A stretch of DNA of 64,000 nucleotides from Leptoclinus maculatus (GCA_032191485.1 JAVDOI010000012.1:15277140-15341139), one strand, 5' to 3'; positions 26,155-40,849 are shown, counted from the first letter of the stretch. Notes: generated by a model from the letters alone, not told the origin. Made by a program: numbers and translations.

Positions 26155-28015
26155 ACAACAAAGAAACCCTCATGGAGCATGTAGACAAAAGAGAACATTA
26201 CAAAAGGACTTCCAAGATTTTAATTGATTCACCTACCTCCAGGGGCAATATGTGATCAAAACCGATTTTCAAACCATGATTCATTTTTCTGCATTTGTAA
26301 AACCAAGCCAATGATGTCTTATTGTTGGTTTGCATTCTGAAAACAATATCAAAGACTGTTAGTGTTCACAAATACAACCATGAATCTGAATTTAAAAAAA
26401 AAAAAATGTAAACATACTGTGTAATACTGTGAGAAAAGAAGAAAAATACATAGAGATATAGATTAGAGATTTGTTGAATATCTTCATGAATCAAGTAAAT
26501 ACCGTGTGAATATAGTAGATGAAGTAGTGAACAAAATTGACATCATTGAAGAGTGCGAGGGGATGGCGTCAATTTTATTGTGGATGTTTACTAAACCTCA
26601 CACAGTTGTCTCTTTTCCAAACGTTGCACTCTGTGAGGTAAACTACAGGCCGCAAGGCAAACGGGGAGCTCTGAGTAAGCACAATGCCAATAAGAAGTTC
26701 ATGTTTAGGAGCTCTGTTGCAAAAGATGTTTTTGTGTGTGAGAGAGACTGTTATTTTTCCTCCCTTTTTTTCAGTAAAAAAAAAGGGGAAAACTTTTATG
26801 TGATCGAAAACATTTTTAGAATTATTTTTAGGATGTTTTATACTAAATGTGTTGTGACGGAGGACCAAAATCAATAGGCAGACAAAAGCAAAAACTACGC
26901 CATTTAGTGTTCGGTTGGCAAAGCACAGGGTACAAAGAAGTACAAAAAAGAGTAAAAAAAAAAAAAAAGAAGAAGCACAGGGTTAGAAAAGTGATTTACA
27001 AACATCGACTCTCCCTTAATGCTGTCAGTCAATCCTGTTTACGTTTTGCATGCTTTCCTCAGGAACATCAGTGACAAATTTCTGCAATGTCTCCTGACAA
27101 AAAAAAAAAAAAAAAAGAAGAAGAAGAAGAAGTAGAAGAGGAACAGAGACGGCCTTAAGCCAATACACCAATTCCAACGAAGCCATAGTCTGTTTACATG
27201 ACTGGGCACAACTACAAAACACATACTTTGTATGCTAGCACAAAAAACCTGGACCAACTCTGTGTTTAAGTACAGTCATTATTCTTTTCTTTACGTGTGA
27301 TGATCAATTATAGTTTGATCAATATGTATTCAGCAATACATATGTAGATGTGTAAGTGCAGGCCAGTAAGCAAGTGGTCTGTTTCTCTTTTTGTTTGTGT
27401 TGTCTTTGCTTTACTAGTGAAAAGCACAAAGCTTTAATTTCCCCCAGACTTTTTGCCAATGGCGTGTTAGGACAATGTTAGTTTGCTTCTACGGCAGCTA
27501 CTGTGAAAGGCATCTGGTTGAACAGAACATGTTTACTTTGAAAAGCAAAACAACTGAGCGAAAATGTGAAATGGCTACAGTTCATGTCCTGTGAATTTTG
27601 TATAAAGTTACTCTACCACAGTTTTCTCTGGAACTTTGTCGTAAAAACTGTACTTGTGTAAAACATGTAACTGTGAATGTCTGTAATACATTGGAAGTTA
27701 TTGTCTAAATGTTGAAAAAATGGAGTTGCTGTTTTCTGCAATAATATTTTGATCACAGAAGCTAAAGCACATATCTTACAGAAATATACGAAATGACGAT
27801 GACAATGAAGATACTGACGATTATATTAAAAATAGAAACTATGTCTAGTAAAACAATATTGTTTTGTATATTTTTAACTGTCTCACTGCCTAATGTAAAA
27901 CATAATATAAACATGATATGTATCTAAATGGTGTCACATGATAAAGCACGATTGTTATGTTATACAAACAGAAAAAAGACTGAAAAAATAAAGAATTATA
28001 GAAAATATAAATACA
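26155..28015 (+). other. slc6a1: slc6a1 3' UTR
   Basis: AT-rich sequence after the TAG stop with no other gene evidence. It ends near a canonical AATAAA at 27987-27992, so the 3' UTR would be about 1.85 kb. It includes A-rich runs at 26395-26405, 26956-26969 and 27101-27116 followed by AGA repeats. Confidence 0.6.
27987..27992 (+). terminator. slc6a1: slc6a1 polyadenylation signal
   Basis: Canonical AATAAA in an AT-rich context; the first well-placed full signal before composition changes near 28020. Confidence 0.5.
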
Positions 28016-28577
28016 ATACATGCCTGGCATATGTCCCTTATAGCATGTGTGTTTAAAGTAGCAGCCCTGTGCTTTTCAGCCGTTATCGGGGAAATTAGGT
28101 CAACCCATCCCATCAAAAGATGTATGCTGCGCCGAATCCTCCTGCAGCCATTGTTCCCTTTCTTGCAGATGAACCCTATTGTTGTCCGTATAGAGTATTT
28201 CTAGTCAATAGATATAGAAACATTTTAGACCAATAAAATCACAAACAGGTATCAAGTGGAAGGTGTTGTAGAGCTGGATTCATTTGTTGTTTCGTTAGAA
28301 TGAGGCCAGGTGAGACGTGTGAAATGAAACAAAAACCTCCCTTCAGTAGTTCAGATGACACCCGGCTTAACTGTGAAAAAAAGGGAATCTAAACATCACA
28401 GTGAAATGAAACGTCAAAAAGAGAGAGGAAGCCCTCTCCTTGTGGTTTTTATCGAGTGTCAGAAAACACACGCTGATAGAGAGGCCTCGGCAAGAAGAAC
28501 ATCAACACGGGGGCCTGGCGTGCCCACCCGCCCCATCTCCACAACCTCTTATGGCTCTGTGTGTATTCATGTGTGTG

Positions 28578-28581
<4 letters not shown>

Positions 28582-28613
<32 letters not shown>
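28582..28613. repeat. (GT)n microsatellite
   Basis: About 16 GT units; a second tract lies 140 bp downstream. Confidence 0.95.
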
Positions 28614-28614
<1 letters not shown>

Positions 28615-28748
28615 ATCTTCTCCCCCACCTCCTGCAGTTGCTGCTTCCATTAGCTTCCAGTGTGATAAAAGAGACGGCACCAGCTGACACCACCACAATG
28701 ACTCGCCGTGGATAAAAGAATGAGATGTCCCCTCTAGTAGCTCGTGGC

Positions 28749-28752
<4 letters not shown>

Positions 28753-28798
<46 letters not shown>
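28753..28798. repeat. (GT)n microsatellite
   Basis: About 22 GT units, ending in GTTTGTTTGTG. Confidence 0.95.
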
Positions 28799-28800
<2 letters not shown>

Positions 28801-31800
28801 TTTGTGTGAGGGAGAGAAGAGAGAGGTTAGGGACAGAAAGCCATGTGTTTGAGTGGACTGGGGTTTGAATAATGCCCCTAATGGCAGCTCAAATAAACCG
28901 GCCCCTGATGGATGGCTCACTATCCTCCTTTATTCCCAGTTGTGTCATTTAGCATCATTACCTATGAAAACCAGTCACCACCGAGACAACACAAACTGAT
29001 GTCTTACATCCACAAGAGCCATAGATCATCATTTTCGGCAGGGGAGGACAGGAAGGAGGAAGCTGCTGATTAGTTAAACACAATGAGTCTTATAGTGCCA
29101 GCAAATGTTCTGCAGCTTCGGCAATGATGGATTGAACTTCTTTTAAACATTTTATTACCAATATTTTCATGCACGAAAGGAGAAAATGCCCCCCCCCCCC
29201 CTCCCATTATTTAGTTAGATTTTAGTTTTTCTACCACAGAGATTGTACAGATGGTCAACCAATGACTGGTCACTGTACAGCTGACCCTTTAGCGTCACTG
29301 AATCTGACGGGTGACAAATATCCGTGTAACACCCGTTCCCATAATGACCCTTCGTCCCAGCATTTGAAGGCGGTGGCCAAGTTGGTGCTGACGTCCAAAT
29401 CAGTTTCACTGCTTTTTTTGTCATTCTGTTCCCATTTCGTCCGCCAATGTTTTCTCTTTTTTTTCACCTTAATGAGCAAATAAAGGGAACCCCTCCCAAA
29501 CTCGTTCTCATTTCCTGTCTCGTGATGAAGAGGCCCGTTGATTCCGTCACTGTGATTAAGGGGTATATAAATAAACGTGACCTCGTAAACTGACACTGTA
29601 AATTAGGTGTGTACACGTATCAGCGCTCTGCACACTAATTGATATAGATAGCACTAATTAATGTGACACTATTTTCTTTTTTTTCTTCCGTGCAGACTCT
29701 CTGGGCTTATCAGCTCCATTTTGTGGCCAGATCTGAGCGAGGGGGGGACATTGTTTGGTGTTTAGCATTTCTTGGCACTCTCTGTCGCGAGCCTATTTTT
29801 AAAGTTTAAAAAAAGTGCTCGCAGTGTGGCCGCGAGAGAGGACACTGAAGAAGCAAACTGGTGATCCATGATGCTTTTATGAAAGGATGACAGAACGCTA
29901 CAGCTTACAAACTCACACAGGCTGCAAAGATTAATCCTCATAGCCCACTTAGAGCAAGAAAAAACTAATTCTGCTGCAAAGATTAACGGCTGATAATTAT
30001 GTTTATACTTTCTCTGTTTTTAACCCCAGCGCCAAAGGATTTTCTTAATCGTAACGCCCTATTGGGTTTATGTTGTTGTGGGTCACCGAACCTGCATATT
30101 TTTGATGTGGATTTTGTGTGATCATTTGTGACATTTTTCCCTCTGATGCATTCGGTTTGGCCCAGACTGCTGTCTGAGGTACACTCACCCGAGAATTCAA
30201 AGCAAATACATTAATGAATAACTAATCTTTGCAGATGCATGAATCTACATATCAATGTAATCAGAGGATGTTGTGTGCATGGCTATTTCCAGCAGAGGGG
30301 CTGAGAGGATGTCAAGCATGCAAAGCCTCTCTGCATATATGCTAATTGGGCTCCATTTTCCAGTCTGAATATGAACCTTGCCGAGATGAACTTGTTTACC
30401 AGTTCACTTTTTTTTTTTTTTGTAAGGTGTCTCTTTTTTTGCACATGCACACATGCTTGCATATCAAGCGTGCTGCCGTCGATGCTGTGCAGCTAGGCTG
30501 AGATCTGAGATTAACAGGGGGGGGGGGGTGCACTCTGGGACACGTGAAACCGTGGATTCCCGACGATTTCGCCGTTTGATAGTGTGCTCCCGTGACACAG
30601 CAAAAATATTGCGGTTATTTCAGGCAGCGAAAGCTCGCAGGCAAGCGGAGCATACGTTTTCTGTACAGATGCAAATGTCAGACTGTGACAAAGAGGTTAC
30701 CCTGTCACAAATCATAAGGGCTTATCACGCTGGCAGAATGAGAATCTTTGGGTTTGGATTAACAAATCCCCCCTCTTCTGGAAATCATACAGACCCTTCA
30801 AAAAGGACTTCAATTTCCATGGCATTGCCCCTCCCCCACCTTGCCTCTTTTGGCAGCTCTTAAACCTACAGGATCATGTGGAGAAACCTGTACCTGTCTG
30901 TCTCATCTGGTGCCTAACGAAAACATTGTTACTGTTTTGAATTTCTCTCCTGTAATTCTGTGCAAGCAACGGTGCAGTTTTCCTGTATAATCCAACAAAG
31001 GGGGGGGGGGGGGGGGGGGGTAGCATTTTCAATCAAGAACAAAAAAAAATAAATTCCCAACTGTGATTAAAATGAATCTCTGCGAGAGTGAATTTAATGT
31101 CACAATTTTAGCTAATCAGGGGACTGTCCCCTGCTACTTTCAGTTTGCCGTGGCGCTTCTTGTCTTTTGTCACAGCTTATAACGTCTCCCCAATGTGCCC
31201 AGAGGCTTATGGGCGAGTCATTGTAGATTACTGCCTGGGTCAAACACTGAATGCAAATCAGGGGCGAGGAACAAGCGAAGTGAAACGATGGAAAAATGGA
31301 ATGAGGGTGCAGGAGATATCTAACAGAAACTGCAATATTTTTCTTACTCTATACATTTTTCATACACTCCAAATTCCAAAGTGTGTTTGTGCGTGTGTAC
31401 AAAAGCATCGATTTAAATATGAGGGGAAGAAGAGAAAGATCTTTACCGGTGTATTCTAATATTAATCCACTACTTTGAGATGACTGAATAGTTAATGGCA
31501 AACATAAGCCAAGGGGAGAAATTCCACATGGTGAGCAAGACACTGCTCCTCTGCCTGGATGTCACGCACAGTGGGTGCTCTGGATGATCTTGTGCCCTGA
31601 TGTGGAGCTATAGCGGGAGGAAGGGCTAGCTCTCCAGTGAAGCTCCTCTAATGGCTTCCTCCTGGATTCCCTGCCCAAAGGGTTTCAGGCCCTGCGCTCT
31701 ACAACTGGGCCTCTTTAGGCTGTGGGACTTTGATAATGGCTGACAAAATGAAGAACTCTGCTGACATCAAAATGGGGTTATTTGTTTCCCAAATGCCAAC

Positions 31801-32769
31801 AGAAGAAACGCACTCTGTGTCCCACTGAATTTCATTATTCTGCTGCTAATCTCCTGGAATTGGACCCACGCCGACTTGCACCTCCGTGAGTTGACAGTAC
31901 ATGCAAATGATAGCAGGTAAGTATGTTTGAGGGTACAGTTGTGTCTATGTGTGCGCGCATTTACTGTATGCGAGCGTGTACAAATGCTCCTGTTTAAGTG
32001 TAGAGACCAGACCAGACAGCCGCTCCAGGCCCAGCTTCAGCACCTGCATTCTAAATAGGTTCTGTCAGGTTACACCAGCACACGCTCAACACCTCCCTCC
32101 TCAGGATGTTGGCCGCGTCTGCTCAGTTTATTGCAGCTGGGAACGGAAAAAAAAGCGAGGTGGAAGGTGAGGAGCAAACAAAGTTCACGACCCTTAACTG
32201 TTATTTAGGATAATCGAAATCAAGTGAAATGAAGCAGGCGAACACTCTTGAATCTATGCGTTGTTCTCATTTTGACACACGACGAATGATTTCTACATAC
32301 CGCCTGCGAGAATCACAGTTTCCTTGTCTGTGTGTTTGTGTGCAAACAGACGCTGATTTGATTATTTTTGGCACTTCGTTAAATGCAAATGTGACCAAGT
32401 GACCTCCGCACGTGCTTTGCATGCATTGCCCCTACTGTTGCATGACATTTTCACTCATGCAGTTATGCCCTTGACTGCACATTATGACTGCGCAGAACAA
32501 GACAGATATTTTAGCCGACCCACATGCATAAACCCCCCCCCCCCCCCACACCCCCGGCCCCCTCCCTCCCTCAAATACGAACCGAAAAACTGAGACAAAC
32601 ACGCACGAGACACGTACAGTGCTACGCTCTGGGAGACATCTTTGAAGGCCTGTTAAGACGTAGTTTACTCTTTCTGACACGTGGAAAAACACACGGGAAA
32701 CTTTTATAGAAGCACTGTCGTAGGCAAACAAGCTCATTCATTCCTCTGTCTGTCTCACTCGCTTCCTTT

Positions 32770-32808
32770 AACAACACACACACACCAACACACACACACA
32801 CACACACG
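32770..32808. repeat. (CA)n microsatellite, interrupted
   Basis: CA units with one CCAA interruption. Confidence 0.93.
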
Positions 32809-32985
32809 TGATGATTAAGCGGTCTGAGGGCCTTCGGGGCACGCTTGGACTCGGGGGCTGCGGTGAATCATAGCTATGATGTGGTGCATGCTTTCTATTC
32901 TGATCTGTCAGAGAGGTTTGGGAACTGTGCTCACTGATGAGTGAGCCGGACCGGGCAGGGCCACAGCGGCCTGCCCTATCTGTCC

Positions 32986-33060
32986 TTCCTCTTCCTCCTC
33001 CTCCTCCTCCTCCTCCTCCTCCTCCTCCTCCTCCTCCTCCTCCTCCTCCTCCTCCTCCTC
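32986..33060. repeat. (CCT)n tract
   Basis: About 25 triplets, homopyrimidine on this strand. The minus-strand poly-Glu frame is an artefact of this tract. Confidence 0.97.
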
Positions 33061-33887
33061 GGGCCCCTCAGCTCCGCTCCCCTGTCCCTCCCCTGACCCT
33101 AAACAGTGACAGGTAAGGTTCATGACAACAAAATTCTCGACGTAATGTATATTTGCGTAAATCTCATTTATCCTTGAGATAAATTGGACATAGAGAAGTT
33201 AAAACTTTTAGGTGCAGCAATTTAAGTGTCGACATACAAGGAGGCATCGTAAAAACGGAAACTTTTTTACTGAAAATGAATCACACTGATGTTAATGAGG
33301 TATTGTACTAATCACATACTAGGAAAAACAGTGTAAATGTAACAGCACAAACATCAAACCATGTAACGTTAAAAGTGCATTAGATGAAATACCTCGAAAT
33401 AACTTAGAAATTAATCAATGGCTGCCCTTTTTTACTTCATTATTTCATCATATCACCATGTATACCGGCTAAATCCAGGATTAACATCCAAGTCCATGCT
33501 CTATAAATAAGAGCCCAGATGTGAGCATGGAACTATCCAATAGGTCTGACAATATGAAGAGAGGCACGGCGTTGTTCCCGTGGTCTGTCAAACACATCCC
33601 CTGGCACGGCCTAATGTGGCGTGTGACACGTCACACCCTATCACTCCGCCTTCCAGATGACCAGCCGCTTACGTATGCCGCGTGCACCACTGGATCCCGA
33701 ACCAGACACTGTCAGGTGTGATAACGGTTTGAGCGCCAAACCCACTCTGAAGCCTTGCCCTCTCCCATTCGCCCCACAATTCATTTGATGCTGCAGCCTG
33801 CACGGCTCGCGGTCCGCTATATGCACCACTGCAACCATGTGCCTGTGCCCTAAAGATGCTTTTTATTCCTGGTTCACCTGCAGATCC

Positions 33888-33911
33888 CCCCCCCCCCCCC
33901 CCCCCCCCCCC
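33888..33911. repeat. Poly-C run
   Basis: An uninterrupted run of about 24 C. Similar runs occur at 31001-31020 (G), 36617-36632 (G) and 55922-55946 (C). Confidence 0.95.
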
Positions 33912-36900
33912 GAAGCTGAGGGCCAGAGATAACCCTGCCGCTCTGCTCCCTTGGACCAGCGAACCTCTCGCCATCACTCGGGGGTTTTTTTGCAGAGAGA
34001 TAAGGACTGCTGCTGATCCCAGCTCTTTGGAGGGAATCAAATACTTGTAACGTCAGCTGAGGTTCACTTAGACAGTCAGCGACAATGGTGCACGTTATAC
34101 ATGTAACCCGCATGCACAACATTTACATTGTCGTCCTATTAGATCATTATACACCACTGTACAGCAGCTAAACTAGTTTCTCCTCCCTTCGGAGTAACTG
34201 TTCTCTCAAAATTGCACACTAAACACTCAGCTTTGTTATTTTTCTTGTCATTTGTGCCCTGTAGTCCCAAAATGCGTTGCCTGTTTGGCATTGGTGGTAC
34301 ATGTTCCCCCCAGCACACACTCATTATTACAATCCTCACAACGCTGAGGACAGGCTCGGCCTCTGTGACAGCGTTTGATGCTCTCTTGCTCTTTCTCTCT
34401 CTCCGTGTCACCATTTCTTCCACTCGATGGAGAGAGAGGGGGGGGTTTTGTTCTTGTTCTTTTTCTATTAATTGAATTTTCATCAAGGCCATACCTGGCT
34501 CTGTGCGAGCACGTGCGGTGGAACGTTTAGTCGCGCTGTGTGCCTTTCGTAACAGTGACAATCACTCTGCTTGTTCGCTCGTAGGAGTCAAAGGAGAATC
34601 TGCAAAATAAGAGTCAAAAACCACAATTTCCACGATAAGGATTTCATCATAATTGCATCATTTTTTTAAGGATGTTTTTTCCTATTGTAAAAGAGGCCAG
34701 CCCCTGTGGCTAAAAAGCCAAAACTACACTGTATTAAATATAATGTGTCGCCTTTTCTGTGAGGCAACTCAATTTCCTTTTATTAAAATCAATCTCTGCT
34801 CGTCAACTTCTTGATTTATTCTTTTTTTTTCTAACTTGGATGAAGATGACTTCCCTGTTTAAGTAAACAAATAAAAGCGTGAGGTGTAAAGATTTCTATA
34901 CCTGAACCATCTTTGTCATGACAGCTGGTTTAACCTGTTTTTTTGGGGGGGGGTTTAAGTGAACCTCTGATCCTTCCCCTTTGGTTTTCAACATAAAGGG
35001 GAATGCTGAAGCAGATAATAGTTCAGTCTACTGTACAAAGTCTGATCAAACAATGTGATGGTGGAAGAGAAGAAGAAGAGAGAAAAAAAATCAACAAGGA
35101 GCAATTTTTTTTTCTTCTGTGCTGGATTGTTCTCTTTGATCTGGAGTGCAGTGAAAGGAGGGCATTATGTAACGTCTTCAGCACACACATGGCCGACTGT
35201 GTGACTGCCAAACACACGGGGGGTGGGCAGACAGACAAGAGGAAAGAGATCGGGCCGTGGAAGACAGTAGTAGATGGACTTGTGAGGAAAAAACAGTGCT
35301 GCTCGTATTGGTGTTGGGTCACTTTCCTTATTAAGGCTGCTCAGTCACGCAGCTGTAACGCGGGCCCTAACGAGCCCCATAATGAGACATGAGAATGCCC
35401 CTTAGTGCCGGTTCAAACATCTATTTGCTGCTCAGTGCCCCCAAAAAAAACACCGTCTCGACGCACATCCTCTTTCCTGCTCGCTGCTAATAGAGAACAT
35501 TTTAATCCTTACACGGGGTCCTGATCTCGGAGCAGAAACACGCAAGAAATATTACCCCATCACTTGTACGCCCTAATTGGAAGCAAGTCTTTTTTTTGGG
35601 GGGGGGGGGGGACAACAACAAAATGGCAGCGCAGCAGATGGCCCCCTTTTTAAATCAATCATTTACAAATAAATCAATAATATATGCAAGTGTGACATGG
35701 AAGCCAACTGTATCGGTGGGAAAATCACTGGCTTTTGTCGAGCGCCATACGGCCGTGCGGGAGGCCAAATGTGGGCGACGAAGCAGGTCAGAGATGGGAG
35801 CGTGCACCGTAGAAGGGGCGCAAAGGAGAAATGTATTAATGGGAGTCTGCCAAATCAATGTAGCAACACGGGCCTCATCAAGAAAACGGAGCCGTCTTTA
35901 ACTGACGGAGGGAGGAAGTGAGGAAACGGCGAAAGAGCGATTGGTAGAGTGTGTTGGTGGTGGTGGTGTGCAGCTGTAAAAAAAAGAAACTGACGTTGAG
36001 ATGGCCTGACAGGGTCTGTTTCTGCTCATCGCGAGACTGTTATCCAGAGTGACCGTGTTGTCTTCCCATCCCTCCACAAAGGTTATGCCATTGCCAGCAG
36101 TCCACATGACACAATGAATGAGCCACAGTCGCAGGAGCCAAAGAGACGCGGGTCGGGTCAGCCTTAAAAGTGCGTACCAACCCTGCACTCCATCCATACC
36201 TGCGTCCAAGAGTCATTTATTGGTAAATCAGCATTGGATCCCCATACATTTACCCCCCTCCTTCTTTGTTTACGACCTATAGCGAGGCTACGGCTGCGTT
36301 TTCTTTAGAAATGACGTGCTTGGTAATCGGGTGTGTTGGGCTGTCAGCTCAGGGTGCATGATCTTGCCAGCATGACTCAAGTCTGCCCGTAAGCTGCTTC
36401 CTGTGCCTGTGCATCTACTCCAGTTTGCTTGTATGATCTATTTTAGATTATTTTGCCCAAGGATGTGTGTGGATCCTCACAGCAGAAGAGCCACAGATAT
36501 AAGAAAAATAAAAAAGAGGAGGGGTGTGGGGGGGGGGGGTAGATAATGTTCAAATAATCTACAGGCAATCATGCAAATTCCCCAGACGTTGTGCACTCGG
36601 GGATGCTGCGGATAGGGGGGGGGGGGGGGGGGTTGCAGCCTCGCATGCTATTCGGGCACAACAAATTTGGAATTATGCAAACGACAGAATGAGATCTCTA
36701 TCAGCCCTTTGTACGGGCTAACATGCAATGTGAGAGCCAACATGTGTGACACTGCAAGGGCCATTTTGGCCCGTAGTAAAATCACACACGTATCCAATCG
36801 GATTCATTATAACTCCATGCTGTGTCCAGAGTGCTCGGCGTTAAAACCGTTTTTTTTACGTAACCAAGAGCAAAATGGAGAGGACAGTGTTCAACATATG

Positions 36901-37106
36901 TGTGTGTGTCCTCCTGACCGTGTCTGAGCGCAGCGGAGTGCATCCTGTTACGGCAGCGACTCCGAGAGACCAGTCCTCCATCGCCAGCACAGATGTCATG
37001 CTCCTTGTGGCCTTCGCACACTTGAAGGGGGGCCAAGTCGAATTTGGCGTGACCCTGATATGTCATCTTGATTTAGACACTAGTTTCATGTCGGCCTGAT
37101 ATTCCG

Positions 37107-37138
37107 CGTGTGCGTTTGTGTGTGTGTGTGTGTGTGTG

Positions 37139-37214
<76 letters not shown>

Positions 37215-37215
37215 T
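37107..37215. repeat. (GT)n microsatellite, interrupted
   Basis: About 50 GT units with GCGTTT interruptions near the 5' end. Confidence 0.97.
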
Positions 37216-38559
37216 GCGCGTGCATCTGTTTTGTTTGTTTTTGTTCAACGCAGAAAAGATCAAATAAAATGTGTGGATCTCCTCTCCATAATCCCACAAG
37301 AGGAGGCTTCCTTGGAAGGCACGGTGCAGCAGACGCAGGGGCATTGTGGTTGGTGAATGGCTGGGTCTAATCTCGTGGAGGCAGTGGTTTTATTGGAGGG
37401 GCTTTTGAGCAGATTGGAGCCTGAGGGGTGAGAGCGGCAACGACCAAGAAGAAAGAAGAAGAAGAAAAAAAGATCTTTCTGTTCTAGTTTTAAAGATTTG
37501 CGTTATGAATGGCGCTCAACAAATTCAAATTAGCCAAAGTGGAGGTATACTCATTTACATTTTCATTCAGCCTTTTAAGGATTCTATTTTTAAAGCTTAG
37601 AATTGAACCATGGGTGTATGCTAATCAGACCTAATGTTACCAATACATAAATACATCTACAAAAGACATTTAAGAAGAAAGAAAGATCTTTTCAGGCTAT
37701 AGAGTCTGGGATCATGTTGGGTAACATCTGCAATGCATTTTTGCTCTCTAGCATGACAGCAATGTCTCGCTATACCTTTACGTGCAAAGTACATTTTCAC
37801 ATCACTAACGGACACGTTGAAGAAACGCTGCATCCATATCAATCTTCCCAGAGTGATGACGCTCGTGTCTTTTGTTTGATCTCCAGGGACGGGGGAGAAT
37901 TTAGGGGGAGTCGGTATGGTGGTTTAACACCGCCACCTGCTGGTGTGGGAAGGACAGAATTAGCTCATCTCTGATCCAACTACAGCCTGGTCTCACAACA
38001 ATTATCAGTCATTTTTATCCCATATCCATTACAACATATTAATAGGGAGGATAAATGCTTTACGTCTGAATCAAACAATCCTCATCACTGACAATCCCCT
38101 TTTTCTCCCCTTCGAAAAGGATTTTTTCCGGCAGCAATTATCCCGTCCTTTGTCACTGTGACACCGAATCAACCGAACACCTAAGGCCAGCCGAGTCCAA
38201 AGAGGCTTCGGCTGCAATGTCTGTGGGAAGACGTCAGCTGCTTGTCGAGCAACAGTTCCTACAGTGCGATGTGCTCCGGCTTCCTCTCTTGTTTCTCTTC
38301 TGGTAACAGAACATCAGCCACTCTCCCTATCCAGCCGATCTTAATGTGGATCATTGTCTGCTAAATGAATTCCACTCTCATCCCTGCCGTCATGTCCGTT
38401 GATTAACATGTTCCTCTTGTAGCTTAGCTTCAACTGAAATGGAGGCCACAAGGGTTTCCTATTTCAAGTGGAATTCATGTTGACATTTAGAAGTTGTGTT
38501 ACCGCAAGCTACAGGCATGCAAATAAATATACAATATAGAGTTTGTCATTTGCTAATTA

Positions 38560-40849
38560 TGACTGCAGTATGTTTTATTTAGTAAAAAAAAAAAAAGATA
38601 AAACAAGAGATCTGCAATGGTAGGCATTTGTTTGTTTATTTGGAAGAAGTTAAGTACAAAACAGTGGCATTTTCTTCCAGAGAAATAAGGACAAAAGTGA
38701 ACAAGCGTTACTTTGTTTTCTACGTGGATGACACCTGAAACAGGACCTTTCTGCAAAACAGTCTTTGAGATACAGGTAGTCGAAATATAGCAATTAAATA
38801 ACAATGGACTAATACCCCAAAACATATTACTGACAAATCTAGTTGTATCAAACAAGCAGATTCCATGATAATCCCTAAAATCCACTCTAGTACACGCTAA
38901 ACAAAGCTAAACAAACTCTTTAAAACCGTTAGTACAGAAGTCTTTGATCAAAAGACGGTCGTGTTCCTGCACTTATTCATCATCCGACAATTGTGGGAAA
39001 ATAAACTTTTAGAAAGATTTTTTTTATTTAAAAAAAAAAAGAAAAGGCATGGTTTGAAGATAATGAGCATCCATGCTACATATGAGTAAACTATTCTGAA
39101 TAGAAACAAAATATCTATGATCATTCCGCGCGGCGCAATGATGGTCGTATATGAGTAAAATACAAAAGACAGGATGGTGTATGTAACAATTTAAAAACTG
39201 TAGAATATTAATAGAAATGTAGGTTCTCATGGACAGTTAATTAACATACAAAAATCTGAATTTACAATACCACATCTTAAATCAGTGTTGACAAATAGGT
39301 TATGCTACCATAAGTAGAGCATGTCAGAAGGGTGAGAAATTAATTTGAACCAGACTCAACTGCACAAAAGAAACCCTGTGACCCACTCACACTTTGCTCC
39401 TCAACAAAAGGAACAGTTTGGCAGCTCGCACCATGACATCACTTTGATTAAAACATACTTGTTGTGCTTGCTAAACTCAACTGAAGTGACTGACAAGTGT
39501 CAGACCGTCCCGGTGGAATGTTGATGCCTACTCGTGAAATAAGGACACCCGTATCTCAGGTGCATTTAAATGTTAGTTTTTGAGGGGGGAACTGCTTCGC
39601 CGTCGAAGCAGTGGAGAAATCCTCCGTTGTTCTCAATACAAAAGAATCTGCGGTCACCACGTTTTGCCAAAAGTCAACATGAAACTATCGACGCGTTCCG
39701 AATAAATAAAGCCACTGCTAACAGACTGCCACCGAAGGTGAGGTTTAGCTGTATTCAGTCGTGTAGAAAGCTAGAACATCCAGGTCCACAGAATAATGAG
39801 CAACAAAGCCGTTTAAACTGCATTCAGACAACCTTTCCAGAGGCTGCGATTTGTCGATGGGTGCTAAGAAGTACACCTACATAGAGTAATGAAAACCAGA
39901 TACAAAAAAATATATTGAGTACAACTGTACCAGCAGTGAGTATTTCTAAAATGTTACAGATAAAAAATAAATTCTGAGTAAATATATAGTATAGAATAAA
40001 GGTTTGTAATAGAAACCAGCTATTTGAAACATGCGTTCTAGTTAGACACATCTACTATGATTGAGATTAGTTTACTACGTAATCAGCCACAGTGAGCATA
40101 TAAACAGGGAACTAAAATAATTCAGTTAACAGTGGAGAAGTCCAGTTCAGGATCATTAAGAAAACACGTTGGTGTAGTGTCTTCAGAGAGCCGGGGGGGG
40201 GGGGGTTCTTGTCAAAACACAAGAACACGTTTGTTCCAACTGAACCAGGTAACCTGCTACCTACACGGTCAGAAACGTTAAAGAGCAAATGAGACCTGGT
40301 TGTCTTGTTTCAAGTATTATAGATTTGTTTTTAAAAAAGCAGTGTGATTTTAGAATGACAGACGATACAGACCGGATCTATGGCTTATACGTTGATGGGG
40401 AGAGAGGCGGGGCGTTTCTTTGGCTATCAAGGCAGGCAGATGAACCCCTGAACACTTTGTGAATCTCATTATCGTTGCAAGATCAAATCTCTGATTGTAC
40501 ACTTTCCACAGCTAACGTTGTCAGCCCAACGACACCAAACGGTTTGTCAATAAAAAAAAAGACGTTGCCAATTTGAAGCAGTGCTCCTAAAATGCTCAGA
40601 TTGGGTTAAATGCAGGAGTCATAATGTCATGTATGTACCTGTATGTATACGACCACTGAGATAAAGTTTAAGTTAAGCCGAGTGTTCTAACAAAAAGGTC
40701 GGCCTTGAGGTCCTCAAGGGAACACCGTGTGAGCACCATATAATACATTGTTCTTGGTTGAGGGAAGTAAATGCTTGGCTAGAAACGACATCTCCACTCT
40801 CATTATGCGAACTCTAAGGAAGTGATTGTAATGTTTACTCCCTTCCGCT
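38560..40849 (-). other. vgll4: Probable vgll4 3' UTR
   Basis: This AT-rich stretch free of dinucleotide microsatellites follows the minus-strand TGA at 40850-40852. A minus-strand AATAAA at 38574-38579 would end it, giving about 2.3 kb; another lies near 38632. The true end is unproven. Confidence 0.4.

Larger units (their letters stand above)
28020..38550. other. Intergenic region between slc6a1 and vgll4
   Basis: No splice-supported or single-exon gene was found over about 10.5 kb. In human this interval holds HRH1 (an intronless GPCR coding region) and ATG7; no open frame long enough for HRH1 exists here. It has many simple repeats and G or C runs (29190, 30519, 31001, 32528, 33888, 35598, 36531, 36617). 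Patches of unremarkable composition, such as 30215-30375 and 31860-31920, could be regulatory but cannot be shown to be conserved here. Confidence 0.6.

Noticed and set aside
25827..26198. 123-codon minus-strand frame antisense to the slc6a1 tail
   Set aside because: It is the mirror of a GC-rich coding repeat in the last slc6a1 exon; stop codons are rare on both strands for compositional reasons.
30453..30863. 136-codon + strand frame in the intergenic gap
   Set aside because: It runs through a G-run, shows no domain or splice context, and its composition matches the surrounding non-coding DNA. It is also too short for HRH1.
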